DNA of 26,282 nucleotides, from positions 1 to 26,282 of the IMG/VR virus record IMGVR_UViG_3300044636_000552; one strand, 5' to 3'. The translations under genes were made by a program, and so were the position numbers. Source of the stretch: a virus. Shown in pieces: positions 5,179 to 11,953 of this stretch; within the stretch, counting starts at the first letter, position 1, and each line of letters starts with the position of its first letter. The notes below the pieces were generated by a model. It searched no databases and was not told the origin of the DNA. It worked only from the letters and a program-made list of their open reading frames with translations.

Positions 5179-5986
5179 CAGCCACCACGTCCTTCCGCTG
5201 TTCTGCGATGACTTGATCGCGTCCTGCGTCGATATGACGCCGGCTTGCTTCGGGGCATACATGCGTCTCCTGTGCTATGCGTGGACGCGAGGTGGCATAC
5301 CAGATGACGAGGGGGCATGCGGCCGGATTGCCGGCGGGCTGGAGCCTGGCGACTGGGCAGCCATCAGGTCACGCCTGGTGCAGATCCCAGACGGATCGCA
5401 CTGCGATCGCAGTGCGATCGCAAACGGATCGCAAACGGATGTCCGGCTGACCCACCCGAGGCTTGAGCTTGAGCGGCAGGCCGTCGAGGCCCACAAGCAA
5501 AAGAAGTCAGAGGCCGGGAAAAAGGGCAATGATGCCAGGTGGGGATCGCAAACGGATCGCAAAACGATCGCAGAAGGTATCGCAAACGGATCGCAAACGG
5601 ATCGCAAAACGATCGCCCCTAATCCTTCCCCTAGCCTTCCCGTAAGACAAGACAAAACACACACACAGGCCGAAAGCGAGTTTCGCCAGCCAGGCTGGGC
5701 AGCGGTCGAGTGGGAGCGCTTTGCCGAACGATGGAACCGCACCGAGAAGGCTGCGAAGTGGACCCCGCTTATTGCGCCGGCCGGCTGGGTTGAGAGAGCC
5801 TGTGACGGCAGCTGGATGGCGAAGGCAGACGAGGCCCTTCAGCGTCTCCCTGGCTGCCATTGGTTTGACAGCCCGTTGGCGGTCACCAGGTTCTTCGACT
5901 ACGTCGACCGCATCTTGGCCGGCGAGTTTGACAACCCAAAGCAGGATGTAAGGCGAAAGAAACAGCCAGTAGGAGGGAACCTATGA
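5162..5986 (+). CDS. DUF1376 (YdaU-like) replication-initiator-type protein
   Basis: 274 aa from ATG 5162, with TAAGGAGG (5148-5155) six bases upstream. Residues 9-75 (HHVLPLFCDDLIASCVDMTP, then GAYMRLLCYAWTRGGIPDDE) and the LTHPRLELERQ and KKSEAGKKGNDARW segments match DUF1376, found in phage genes next to helicase loaders. Residues about 78-152 form a low-complexity linker with repeated GSQTDRKTIA units, encoded by 11-bp iterons. The C-terminal part (PGWAAVEWERFAERWNRT..., WVERACDGSWMAKADEAL) is a separate domain. The position before a loader-like gene and the internal iterons suggest it recognises the phage origin, like lambda O or P22 gp18. Confidence 0.7.
   Translation: MARKPDSHHVLPLFCDDLIASCVDMTPACFGAYMRLLCYAWTRGGIPDDEGACGRIAGGLEPGDWAAIRSRLVQIPDGSHCDRSAIANGSQTDVRLTHPRLELERQAVEAHKQKKSEAGKKGNDARWGSQTDRKTIAEGIANGSQTDRKTIAPNPSPSLPVRQDKTHTQAESEFRQPGWAAVEWERFAERWNRTEKAAKWTPLIAPAGWVERACDGSWMAKADEALQRLPGCHWFDSPLAVTRFFDYVDRILAGEFDNPKQDVRRKKQPVGGNL
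5393..5447 (+). repeat. iteron array A, 11-bp units
   Basis: The core GATCGCA begins at 5394, 5405, 5416 and 5427, each exactly 11 bp apart, and a degraded fifth unit (GATGTCC) follows at 5438. The full-unit consensus is (G/C)GATCGCAAAC. An 11-bp step is not a multiple of three, so the repeat is kept at DNA level, close to one helical turn. It lies inside the DUF1376 gene and probably forms part of a replication origin. Confidence 0.75.
5543..5620 (+). repeat. iteron array B, 11-bp units
   Basis: Cores at 5544, 5555, 5566, 5589 and 5600, a variant TATCGCA at 5578 (one 12-bp step, then back to 11) and a final GATCGCC at 5611. It uses the same unit as array A, about 96 bp downstream. A purine/AC-rich stretch (GTAAGACAAGACAAAACACA, about 5641-5660) follows and is the least GC-rich DNA nearby, a possible unwinding region. 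Confidence 0.75.
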
Positions 5987-6492
5987 GGACATGGGAAGAG
6001 AACAAAACGGCCATCAACCAGCTGTGGCCAACAGTGCAGTTCACGGACGAGGAAAAGCGTCTGTGGCACGAAGACCTGTCTTCGCTCGACCAAGACGTGC
6101 TGTACGACGCGATACGAAACGCAAAGCGAACGCACGACAACCCGTGGCCGCAGTTGAAGTGGGTGCTGGAGTGCTACCGGGATCTCCGTCAGGCACGAAA
6201 AAACGCGACGGCTAGGCAAGTTGATCGCGGCGAGAAGCTTGACCTGCAGATCGACAGCAACGAATCAGAGCATCTAGCAAACGACTTTGCCGCGCTGATC
6301 GACATGTCACTGCCGGCAGACTTTGAGCATGTCCAGGAAAGAGTGCTGGAGAAATGCAACCGCATGGAGGCAGTCTCTGCCATCAGGGTTTTGAAGTACG
6401 CACGCAAAAGACTGCTCGGAGAAACGGAGCAATTCGGCCGCGTTACGGATGACGGCGGCATTGAGCAGGTTGCGTTTAAGGAGATCGCATGA
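5983..6492 (+). CDS. helicase-loader-like protein (G39P-type N-terminus?)
   Basis: 169 aa, starting in an ATGA overlap with the initiator-like gene. Residues 1-65 follow the plan LWPTVQFTDEEKRLWHEDLS, a D-V-L-Y-D-A-I helix, then THDNPWPQLKWVLECYRDL. This resembles the N-terminal helical domain of SPP1 G39P-type loaders and inhibitors (W..L....-V..A+......-P.....). The rest is helical and charged. Loader genes sit directly after initiator genes in many phages (lambda O-P, SPP1 38-39), so context agrees. The call is mainly contextual, with limited motif support. Confidence 0.45.
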   Translation: MRTWEENKTAINQLWPTVQFTDEEKRLWHEDLSSLDQDVLYDAIRNAKRTHDNPWPQLKWVLECYRDLRQARKNATARQVDRGEKLDLQIDSNESEHLANDFAALIDMSLPADFEHVQERVLEKCNRMEAVSAIRVLKYARKRLLGETEQFGRVTDDGGIEQVAFKEIA

Positions 6493-6731
6493 CAACCACC
6501 ACCCCTATACGCCCGCTGACAGATCGCCAGCGCGAGATCTACCGCTGGATCGTCCAGTACATCGCCAACCACGGGTTCAGCCCCACGATCAGGGAGCTCT
6601 GCTTATCGTTTGGCTTTGCCTCCACCGAGGGTGCCATGTGCCATCTGCGACCGCTTCGCAGCAAGGGCTACGTGGTGTGGAACGAACGGCAGTCGCGCAC
6701 GCTTCGCCCGCTGCAGGAGGTGGACGCATGA
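6489..6731 (+). CDS. solitary LexA-type DNA-binding domain
   Basis: 80 aa in ATGA overlap with the preceding gene. Almost the whole protein is a LexA N-terminal winged helix: LTDRQREIYRWIVQYIANHG, SPTIRELCLSFGFAS, GAMCHLRPLRSKGYV, then NERQSRTLRP. It lacks the S24 autoprotease domain, so it cannot undergo RecA-triggered self-cleavage. Possible roles are competing with host LexA at SOS boxes, or regulating phage promoters under control other than RecA. No LexA-like site was recognised here. Family assignment is confident; role is inferred. Confidence 0.8.
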   Translation: MTTTTPIRPLTDRQREIYRWIVQYIANHGFSPTIRELCLSFGFASTEGAMCHLRPLRSKGYVVWNERQSRTLRPLQEVDA

Positions 6732-6919
6732 AGGACAACCCGTACCCAACTCCACCGATCAGGACCTTGATTCAGATGCTTCGCATACACGCATGGGCAG
6801 ACCACATCGACGATGACAGCCGCATCCTGCACGAGCAGTCTGCCGACGCGCTCGAGCACATGGCGAATCGTTTGGAACGCCAGGCGTTGCACCTCGAGCG
6901 AGCGGAGGCTGCCCGATGA
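6728..6919 (+). CDS. small hypothetical protein, 63 aa
   Basis: ATGA overlaps at both ends make it part of a coupled series. The product has an N-terminal KDNPYPTPPIRTLIQMLR stretch, then a long charged helix (HEQSADALEHMANRLERQAL) likely to form a coiled coil. No known family recognised. Confidence 0.55.
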   Translation: MKDNPYPTPPIRTLIQMLRIHAWADHIDDDSRILHEQSADALEHMANRLERQALHLERAEAAR

Positions 6920-7059
6920 CCGTGCGCGACTTCGTGATGCTCTCACTTGGCGAACTGATCCTGATGCTGACGTTCGGCCTCGGGATTTTGATAGGGATTT
7001 CACTTACTCGAAAGGAATCGAGACATGGCAACCGCGACGAAGAAACGAACCGGAATTGA
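6916..7059 (+). CDS. small single-span membrane protein, 47 aa
   Basis: ATG 6916 overlaps the previous stop (ATGA), and the stop at 7057-7059 lies 35 bp into dnaN. Residues about 6-30 (VMLSLGELILMLTFGLGILI, then GISL) form one transmembrane helix, followed by a basic, polar tail (TRKESRHGNRDEETNRN). Coupling and a clean membrane span support it; function unknown. Overlap with dnaN means its translation could affect the clamp's ribosome site. Confidence 0.5.
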   Translation: MTVRDFVMLSLGELILMLTFGLGILIGISLTRKESRHGNRDEETNRN

Positions 7060-8128
7060 ACTGGCGTCCGCTGACCTGAAGGCGGCGCTGGCCGCAGTCT
7101 CGCCGGCTGTGCCGACGCGCAGCCCGAAGCCGATCTACCAGGCCGTGCGCCTTGGCGACGGCCTGCTCACCGGCTCGGATGGCGAAGTGCGGATCGACGT
7201 GGCGCTCGACTACCACGGGGATGCGATCCTGCTGCCGCATGGCAGGCTCTCGCAGATCCTCGGGGCCGCCACGGGCGAGACGGTCACGCTGGAGCCGGGC
7301 GATACGTCCTGCGTTGTGCGGGCGGGCTCGGGCACGTGGACGCTTCCCACGGAGTCGGCGGCGGAATACCCCATGTGGGAGCCGACCGACGCGAAGCCCG
7401 TGACACGGCTGCCGGCCGATCAGTTCTGCCGTGCTGTGCGTGGCGTAAACTTCGCCACCGACGATGACTCCAGCCGGTTCGCCTTGGGCGCGGTGCTCAT
7501 CGAGGTCAAGGGCGAGACGGTCAGCTTCGTGGCAACGGACGGCCGGCGTCTCTCGCTCGTGGAGTGCGAGCACGACCTGGCCGTGGACGATTCGCAGACG
7601 CTCGTGCCGAGCAGGGTAATGGCGATCCTGTCGCGCCTCGCCCTGGCCGACTCCGATGGTTCGATCCAGCTGGAGGCGACGGGCAAAGAGATCGTGGCCA
7701 CCGTGGGCACGGCGACCGTGACGGCCCGGCTGATCGAAGGGCGATTTCCCAAGTGGCGCGACGTGGTGCCGGATCTCGACTGCGAGCCCACCACCGTGCT
7801 CGCCGAGCAGCTGCTGGCGGCGGTAAAGGCGGCGGCGATCGTCACCACCGAGGCCAGCCGGGGCATCGACTTCGCCTTCTCCGACAAGGGGCTGTGGCTC
7901 CACGGGAAGAGCAGCGAGGCCGGCGAGTCCAGCGTGACGTGCGACCTCGTGGAGGCTGGCACGGCATGCGTGGTGAAGCTGGACCCGCGCTACGTGCGGC
8001 AGTGGCTTGAAGGGCTGCCGGCGGATGGCGAGCCAACGGTGAGCGTCCAGGCCAAAGACGGGCAGAGTGCTGTGATCCTGCGTACGGATTGCAGCACGGG
8101 CGTTGTCATGCCTATGGCAGCGGAGTAA
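7025..8128 (+). CDS. dnaN: DNA polymerase III beta sliding clamp (DnaN)
   Basis: 367 aa, full length for bacterial beta clamps. It should form the dimeric ring that holds a polymerase on DNA. Visible features are the central FVATDGRRLSLVE motif (168-180), ARLIEGRFPKWRDVVP in the middle domain (234-249), and a C-terminal VVMPM (360-364), equivalent to the end of the hydrophobic partner-binding pocket. No phage DNA polymerase is seen in the window, so the clamp likely recruits host polymerase. Its AAGGAA ribosome site lies in the loop of a short hairpin (CTCGA 7007-7011, TCGAG 7018-7022). Confidence 0.93.
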   Translation: MATATKKRTGIELASADLKAALAAVSPAVPTRSPKPIYQAVRLGDGLLTGSDGEVRIDVALDYHGDAILLPHGRLSQILGAATGETVTLEPGDTSCVVRAGSGTWTLPTESAAEYPMWEPTDAKPVTRLPADQFCRAVRGVNFATDDDSSRFALGAVLIEVKGETVSFVATDGRRLSLVECEHDLAVDDSQTLVPSRVMAILSRLALADSDGSIQLEATGKEIVATVGTATVTARLIEGRFPKWRDVVPDLDCEPTTVLAEQLLAAVKAAAIVTTEASRGIDFAFSDKGLWLHGKSSEAGESSVTCDLVEAGTACVVKLDPRYVRQWLEGLPADGEPTVSVQAKDGQSAVILRTDCSTGVVMPMAAE

Positions 8129-8132
8129 CGCC

Positions 8133-8459
8133 ATGGGAGTGTGCAAGAACATCGACCTGCCGACGCTGTACCAACTTTGGAACGACCACACGCTGACCCG
8201 CGTGCAGGTTTCCAGCAGGCTCGGGATCAGCGCCACGCATCTCACGCGGCTCGTGACACGGCACAAGTTGCCGCCACGGCGGCGTGACTACAGACGCGAT
8301 GTGGCGGACCCGACTCCCGACGAGATTGCACAGCGTGCAGCAGAGTGCCGCGAGAAGCACTTCGCACAGCGGCGGGCCGAGCCTGACTGCTCGACCACGT
8401 CGAAGGTGTCGAAGTGGCGAGCCGGGATCTGCCAGCCAAGCGGAGGCCGTCACGCTTGA
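8133..8459 (+). CDS. HTH protein, paralogue A
   Basis: 108 aa from ATG 8133, with GGAG overlapping the end of dnaN. Residues about 9-50 form a helix-turn-helix (LYQLWNDHTLTRVQVSSRLG, ISATHLTRLVTRHKLPPR), followed by a conserved DPTPDEIAQRAAECREKH block. It aligns with the gene at 11020 (W..H, R..IS...L.RL, LP.R, DPTP.EI). The fold resembles GcrA-type or transposase-type HTHs. Probably a small phage regulator; target unknown. Confidence 0.6.
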   Translation: MGVCKNIDLPTLYQLWNDHTLTRVQVSSRLGISATHLTRLVTRHKLPPRRRDYRRDVADPTPDEIAQRAAECREKHFAQRRAEPDCSTTSKVSKWRAGICQPSGGRHA

Positions 8460-8480
8460 CGCCGTAGCCATGCTGCGTGC

Positions 8481-8630
8481 ATGGCACCTTGGCTGATCGC
8501 ACTGACGGGCGGCATTTATCTCGTGGTGGCGGCCGACCTGGCCTTGCACGGCAAGGCTGGGTTGGCCCTCGCCTACTTGGGGTACAGCTTCGCCTGCGTC
8601 GGCCTCTTTCTCGCGGCGAGGGCCGGATGA
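8481..8630 (+). CDS. small two-span membrane protein, 49 aa
   Basis: ATG 8481 to TGA 8628-8630, overlapping the RusA start. The product MAPWLIALTGGIYLVVAADL, then LHGKAGLALAYLGYSFACVG and LFLAARAG, has two hydrophobic spans separated by a short polar loop (HGK). This is a familiar design for small phage membrane proteins. No good ribosome site is visible, so it may be translated by reinitiation. Function unknown. Confidence 0.5.
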   Translation: MAPWLIALTGGIYLVVAADLALHGKAGLALAYLGYSFACVGLFLAARAG

Positions 8631-9034
8631 TGGCCCTGACGTTCAGCGTGCCTGGCGACCCGGTGCCGCAGCCACGGCCGCGCGTCTCAACCCGCGGAGG
8701 ATTCGCTCGGGCGTACGTGCCGGCGAAGCATCCCGTGCATTCGTACCGGGCAGCAGTCGCTGCTGCGGCCCTGGAGGCCGGGGCCACGCCGACAACCGAC
8801 GCACCGATAACGGTGATACTCGATCTTGTATTCGCCAGGCCCGCTTCGCACATGACCAAGAAGGGGCTGCGGAAGGGAGCGCCGATGCTTCCACGGTTCG
8901 ACGTGGACAACTGCGCGAAGGCCGCCCTGGACGCCTTGAACGGCGTGGCGTTTGCCGACGATTCGCAGGTGGCCAAGCTCGTGGTGGAAAAGTCGTACGG
9001 CACGGAGGCACGGACCACCGTGCGGATCACATGA
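8627..9034 (+). CDS. rusA: RusA-family Holliday junction resolvase
   Basis: 135 aa; ATG at 8627 or 8630. RusA enzymes are small dimeric nucleases that cut four-way DNA junctions. Visible features are FSVPGDPVPQPRPRV at the N-terminus, the metal-binding core RFDVDNCAKAALDALNGV (90-107), ADDSQVAKLVVEK (110-122) and the essential-type Asp pairs at 92/94 and 111/112. The start sits in an ATGA overlap with the membrane protein. Together with the RecT-like protein it makes up a phage recombination set. Confidence 0.9.
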   Translation: MMALTFSVPGDPVPQPRPRVSTRGGFARAYVPAKHPVHSYRAAVAAAALEAGATPTTDAPITVILDLVFARPASHMTKKGLRKGAPMLPRFDVDNCAKAALDALNGVAFADDSQVAKLVVEKSYGTEARTTVRIT

Positions 9035-9552
9035 CGTGGCAGGAGTACCTGGCAACGGTGGACTACTCGCACCAGATGACCACGGCGCGCGAGCACATCG
9101 CCGAACTGTGCGAGATCGTGCAGGGCCGTGAGTGGCGTGTGCTCGAGCTCGGCAGCCACGCCGGGATCTCGACGGCCGCCATGGCGATCGCCGCTCCTGA
9201 GTCCACGATCGTGAGCGTCGATCTCTGCGACACGATGCCAGAGCCAAGCCGCGTGGCGTATTGGGAAGCGGTTGGCGTCGCCAACATTCAGCCGGTGGCC
9301 GATGACGCCGGGCGGTTCCTGCGAGACTGCCAGCTGCATCTCGACTCGTGGGATTTGATCTTTCATGACGCAGCCCACGGCGACGCTGTGCTGCCCGAGT
9401 ACCTGACGGCGGCCGGCATCACCAGCATCCTGGCCATCCACGACTGGGAGCAGCTGTCGAGCTCGTCGCAGGACGCCGTGGCCAGACGCTTCCAGCGGCA
9501 CACGGTGACAACCGACACACAGGGGCGGGCGTTGTTCGTCGGCCATGCCTGA
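9031..9552 (+). CDS. class I SAM methyltransferase-like protein
   Basis: 173 aa in ATGA overlap with rusA. The Rossmann-type signature is present: VLELGSHAGIST (37-48) as the SAM loop, IVSVDLCD (60-67) as the acidic strand-2 end, ADDAGRFL (90-97), WDLIFHDAAHGDAVLPEYL (107-125) and ILAIHDWE (133-140). This matches the Methyltransf_24 style, often found beside glycosyltransferases and acting on sugars or small molecules. It lies directly before two glycosyltransferase-like genes. Substrate unknown. Confidence 0.75.
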   Translation: MTWQEYLATVDYSHQMTTAREHIAELCEIVQGREWRVLELGSHAGISTAAMAIAAPESTIVSVDLCDTMPEPSRVAYWEAVGVANIQPVADDAGRFLRDCQLHLDSWDLIFHDAAHGDAVLPEYLTAAGITSILAIHDWEQLSSSSQDAVARRFQRHTVTTDTQGRALFVGHA

Positions 9553-10162
9553 CCTGGTGCTGACCGGCTGGGCTGGCGTGGAGTTCGCCCAGATCGCAGC
9601 GCACACGCTGCCACGCATCCACGCCTACGCTGCCCGGCATGGGCTGGCCTGCGGGTGTGCGAACCTGGCCGGCGAGCGGCCGGCGTCGTGGATGAAGGTG
9701 CGTGCGATCATGCAGGCACTACAAACGCACGAGCGTGTGGCGTGGATCGACGCCGACGTGGTGATCCTCGATGGCTCGGCGAACATCGTGGGCGAGTTGG
9801 GCAGCGCGTGGCAGGGGATCGTGGAGCACGAGACAGAGTGCGGCCTGGTGCCCAACTGCGGCGTGTGGGTTGTCGCTCAGCAGATGCTGCCCGTGCTCGT
9901 GGACGTGTGGAACGCCGAGCACTGCGTCGAACATCCGTGGTGGGAGCAGGCGGCGCTGCTCGAGCAGATGGGGTACCGGGTGGACGGCGTCCGCTCCACG
10001 CTTGACAAGCCCACCACGCTGTACGAGCTGACGAAGTTTCTCGACCCGACGTGGAATCATCACCCGGCCGATCGGCGGCGAGTCGATGCGCCACGGTTCC
10101 TACACGTGACGCAATATGGCGACCGACTCGGAAAAATCCGCTCGCTCTGTGACGGTGCCTGA
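9545..10162 (+). CDS. GT-A-like glycosyltransferase 1
   Basis: 205 aa, overlapping the methyltransferase gene by 8 bp. ASWMKVRAIMQAL (47-59), then VAWIDADVVIL (65-75) with a DxD metal/nucleotide-sugar motif (Asp69-Ala-Asp71), then ECGLVPNCGVWVV give the pattern of galactosyl/mannosyltransferases of the GMA12/MNN10 type (W.K...L..., WIDAD, N.G.w). It probably transfers a sugar from a nucleotide-sugar donor. Acceptor unknown: cell surface, virion protein or modified base are all possible. Confidence 0.7.
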   Translation: MPDLVLTGWAGVEFAQIAAHTLPRIHAYAARHGLACGCANLAGERPASWMKVRAIMQALQTHERVAWIDADVVILDGSANIVGELGSAWQGIVEHETECGLVPNCGVWVVAQQMLPVLVDVWNAEHCVEHPWWEQAALLEQMGYRVDGVRSTLDKPTTLYELTKFLDPTWNHHPADRRRVDAPRFLHVTQYGDRLGKIRSLCDGA

Positions 10163-11045
10163 GCACCTCGTTTATCCGCTGGAGCCGTTCGCGGCTGACT
10201 TCCAGCGGCACGTCGAGATCGGCGAGAGCGAGCTCGCAGACGCCAGCGTGGTCTTCGTGGGGCTCGCCCGCAACTGCGACCGCTGGCTGGCCGACAACCT
10301 CGGGCGGCTGCAAATGCTCGTGGCCAAGTGCCGAGAGTGGCGGTTTCATTGCGTCACAAACGACAACACGGACGCCACCGACCAGGTGCTCATGGACTTC
10401 TGCCGTGAGTTCCCACGGGCGACGTTTCACAGCCAGCGGCTGGGCCGCAAGCAATACACCACGGAGTTCGCAGGCCGCCGCACGGAAGCGCTTGCCGAGT
10501 ACCGCACAGCGTGCCAAGCGTGGGTGCGTGAGAACGCCCGCTATGCCGACTACGTCGTGGTCATCGACTTGGACGCATGGGGCGGTTGGTCGCACGCTGG
10601 CTTTATGCACGGGCTGGGCCGCCTGCTGATGACGCCCGACGCCGCTGGCATGGCGAGCGTTTCGCTGATCGAGCACCCGACGCTGACGATGGGCAAGGAC
10701 AAGCAGCCGACGCTGACAAAGGCGTGGACGCACTATGACGCGTGGTGTCTGCGGTTGAACTCATCGTTTGACGATTACACCGCTGGCCTTGGTGGCTGGA
10801 AGCACCAATGGATTCCACCCGTTGGCAGCCCGCCCGTGCCGGTGGTGTCGGCCTTCGGCGGCATGGCCATCTACGACACGTACGCCTACCTCAAAGGCAC
10901 GTACGACGGCCGCGACTGCGAGCACGTGCCGTTTCATCAGACGATGGCAGAGCGGACGGGGCTGCGTCTCTACCTAGACCCGGCAATGCGAACGGTCATG
11001 CACTGGATGGAGCCGAGCGATGGCGGGCGTAACGGCCACGATTAG
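10116..11045 (+). CDS. GT-A-like glycosyltransferase 2
   Basis: Up to 309 aa. The ATG at 10116 overlaps the previous gene by 47 bp with no clear ribosome site; GTG codons at 10149 or 10155 are alternatives. SVVFVGLARNCDRWLADNL near residues 44-62, then YVVVIDLDAWGG (146-157) with an Asp151-x-Asp153 motif, VVSAFGGMAIY (243-253) and DCEHVPFH (267-274) are typical of CAP59-like and related GT-A enzymes, where the late EHvxFH motif lies near the active site. It forms a sugar cassette with the two upstream genes. Confidence 0.7.
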   Translation: MATDSEKSARSVTVPEHLVYPLEPFAADFQRHVEIGESELADASVVFVGLARNCDRWLADNLGRLQMLVAKCREWRFHCVTNDNTDATDQVLMDFCREFPRATFHSQRLGRKQYTTEFAGRRTEALAEYRTACQAWVRENARYADYVVVIDLDAWGGWSHAGFMHGLGRLLMTPDAAGMASVSLIEHPTLTMGKDKQPTLTKAWTHYDAWCLRLNSSFDDYTAGLGGWKHQWIPPVGSPPVPVVSAFGGMAIYDTYAYLKGTYDGRDCEHVPFHQTMAERTGLRLYLDPAMRTVMHWMEPSDGGRNGHD

Positions 11046-11379
11046 CGTGACGGCGTTTCGCGCCGACTGGGACACGCACATGCCCATTGCGGCACTGTGC
11101 CAGCGGTGGACGATTTCCAAGGACCAAGTTTTGAGGCTCCGCGATGTGTGGCATCTGCCGTTACGCAACGACCGGCGGCTACGGTTCAAGCCTAAGCGCT
11201 GCGACATGCGCGACCCGACGCCACGCGAGATCATCCAGGCGTGCAAAGAGATACAGGCCAAGTGGGACGCTCGCACCCGTGAAGAGCGGGCGGTGATCAA
11301 GACGCAGCACGTCCACTTGCGGCGCGTCGAGATGACCGACGAGGCCCGCGAAGCGTTCGGCCAGTTTGAGGACGAGTGA
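11020..11379 (+). CDS. HTH protein, paralogue B
   Basis: 119 aa, overlapping the glycosyltransferase end by 26 bp, with GGAG upstream of ATG 11020. FRADWDTHMPIAALCQRWTI, then SKDQVLRLRDVWHLPLR and RDPTPREIIQACKEIQAKW parallel the gene at 8133. The two paralogues bracket the RusA, methyltransferase and glycosyltransferase genes, so the cassette may have entered at or between duplicated copies. DNA binding is inferred from the helix-turn-helix look. Confidence 0.6.
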   Translation: MAGVTATISVTAFRADWDTHMPIAALCQRWTISKDQVLRLRDVWHLPLRNDRRLRFKPKRCDMRDPTPREIIQACKEIQAKWDARTREERAVIKTQHVHLRRVEMTDEAREAFGQFEDE

Positions 11380-11648
11380 TGCAGCACCAGGACCACATCG
11401 AGCGGCGGATCGTCGTGGAGTACGGCCGGCGATACGTCTACCTCACCATGCAGGACGCAGACGGCAAGCTGGTGCCGGGCTTTGAGGAAGTCTTTACGCA
11501 GCCCTTCCTGCTCGACCGGAAAGACTGCCACGAAGAAGCGGGCGACTGCTGGCAGGACGTGTACCAGTTCGTGTCAGACACGTGCGTGTGGCCTCTGCCA
11601 GAGGCCGAGGACGGCCCGGCACAATCGGGTGAGGAGGACGCCACATGA
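11379..11648 (+). CDS. hypothetical protein, 89 aa
   Basis: ATG 11379 overlaps the preceding TGA; a GTG at 11376 is also possible. The product MQHQDHIERRIVVEYGRRYV...VPGFEEVFTQPFLLD is mixed beta/alpha with an acidic C-terminus and a Trp-Cys element (CWQDVYQF, DTCVWPLP). No family recognised. It is translationally coupled on both sides. Confidence 0.6.
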   Translation: MQHQDHIERRIVVEYGRRYVYLTMQDADGKLVPGFEEVFTQPFLLDRKDCHEEAGDCWQDVYQFVSDTCVWPLPEAEDGPAQSGEEDAT

Positions 11649-11953
11649 GCACGCCGAACTACCAGGGCACCGCAGACGAGTACGCAAAGTTTGGGCCGAT
11701 GTTGAACGTGTGGCAACAGCTGGCCTTGCTGCAGGCCTGGGCTCCGCTGATCGGCTACGGCCAACGTTTCGTCAACGAGATCGACCCTTACAGGAAGTCG
11801 CTCGTGGTGAGTGACGCCGCCGAATGGCTCGCAAGCAAGACAAGCGCTCAGGTAGACGATCAGCTCGTGCGACTGCTCGCCGACATTCTGAAAACGAAGG
11901 AAGGCGAAAACCTCGTCCGGTTCCTGTTGCTGCAAGCCGAGGCCGCGAAGTGA
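11645..11953 (+). CDS. hypothetical helical protein, 102 aa
   Basis: Starts in an ATGA overlap. The protein is largely alpha-helical (MLNVWQQLALLQAWAPL, DDQLVRLLADILKTKEGENL) with no membrane-length hydrophobic run. No motif known to me. It is coupled by GTGA to the membrane protein downstream, so it may belong to the same functional group. Confidence 0.6.
   Translation: MSTPNYQGTADEYAKFGPMLNVWQQLALLQAWAPLIGYGQRFVNEIDPYRKSLVVSDAAEWLASKTSAQVDDQLVRLLADILKTKEGENLVRFLLLQAEAAK

Noticed and set aside
5393-5620. CRISPR-like array
   Set aside because: Units are 11 bp with no unique spacers of suitable length and lie inside a coding gene; iterons fit better.
7004-8266. 420-aa minus-strand frame opposite dnaN
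   Set aside because: Shadow of dnaN; no domain, no ribosome site.
8242-9618. 458-aa minus-strand frame opposite rusA and the methyltransferase-like gene
   Set aside because: Shadow frame caused by high GC; spans several coupled plus-strand genes.
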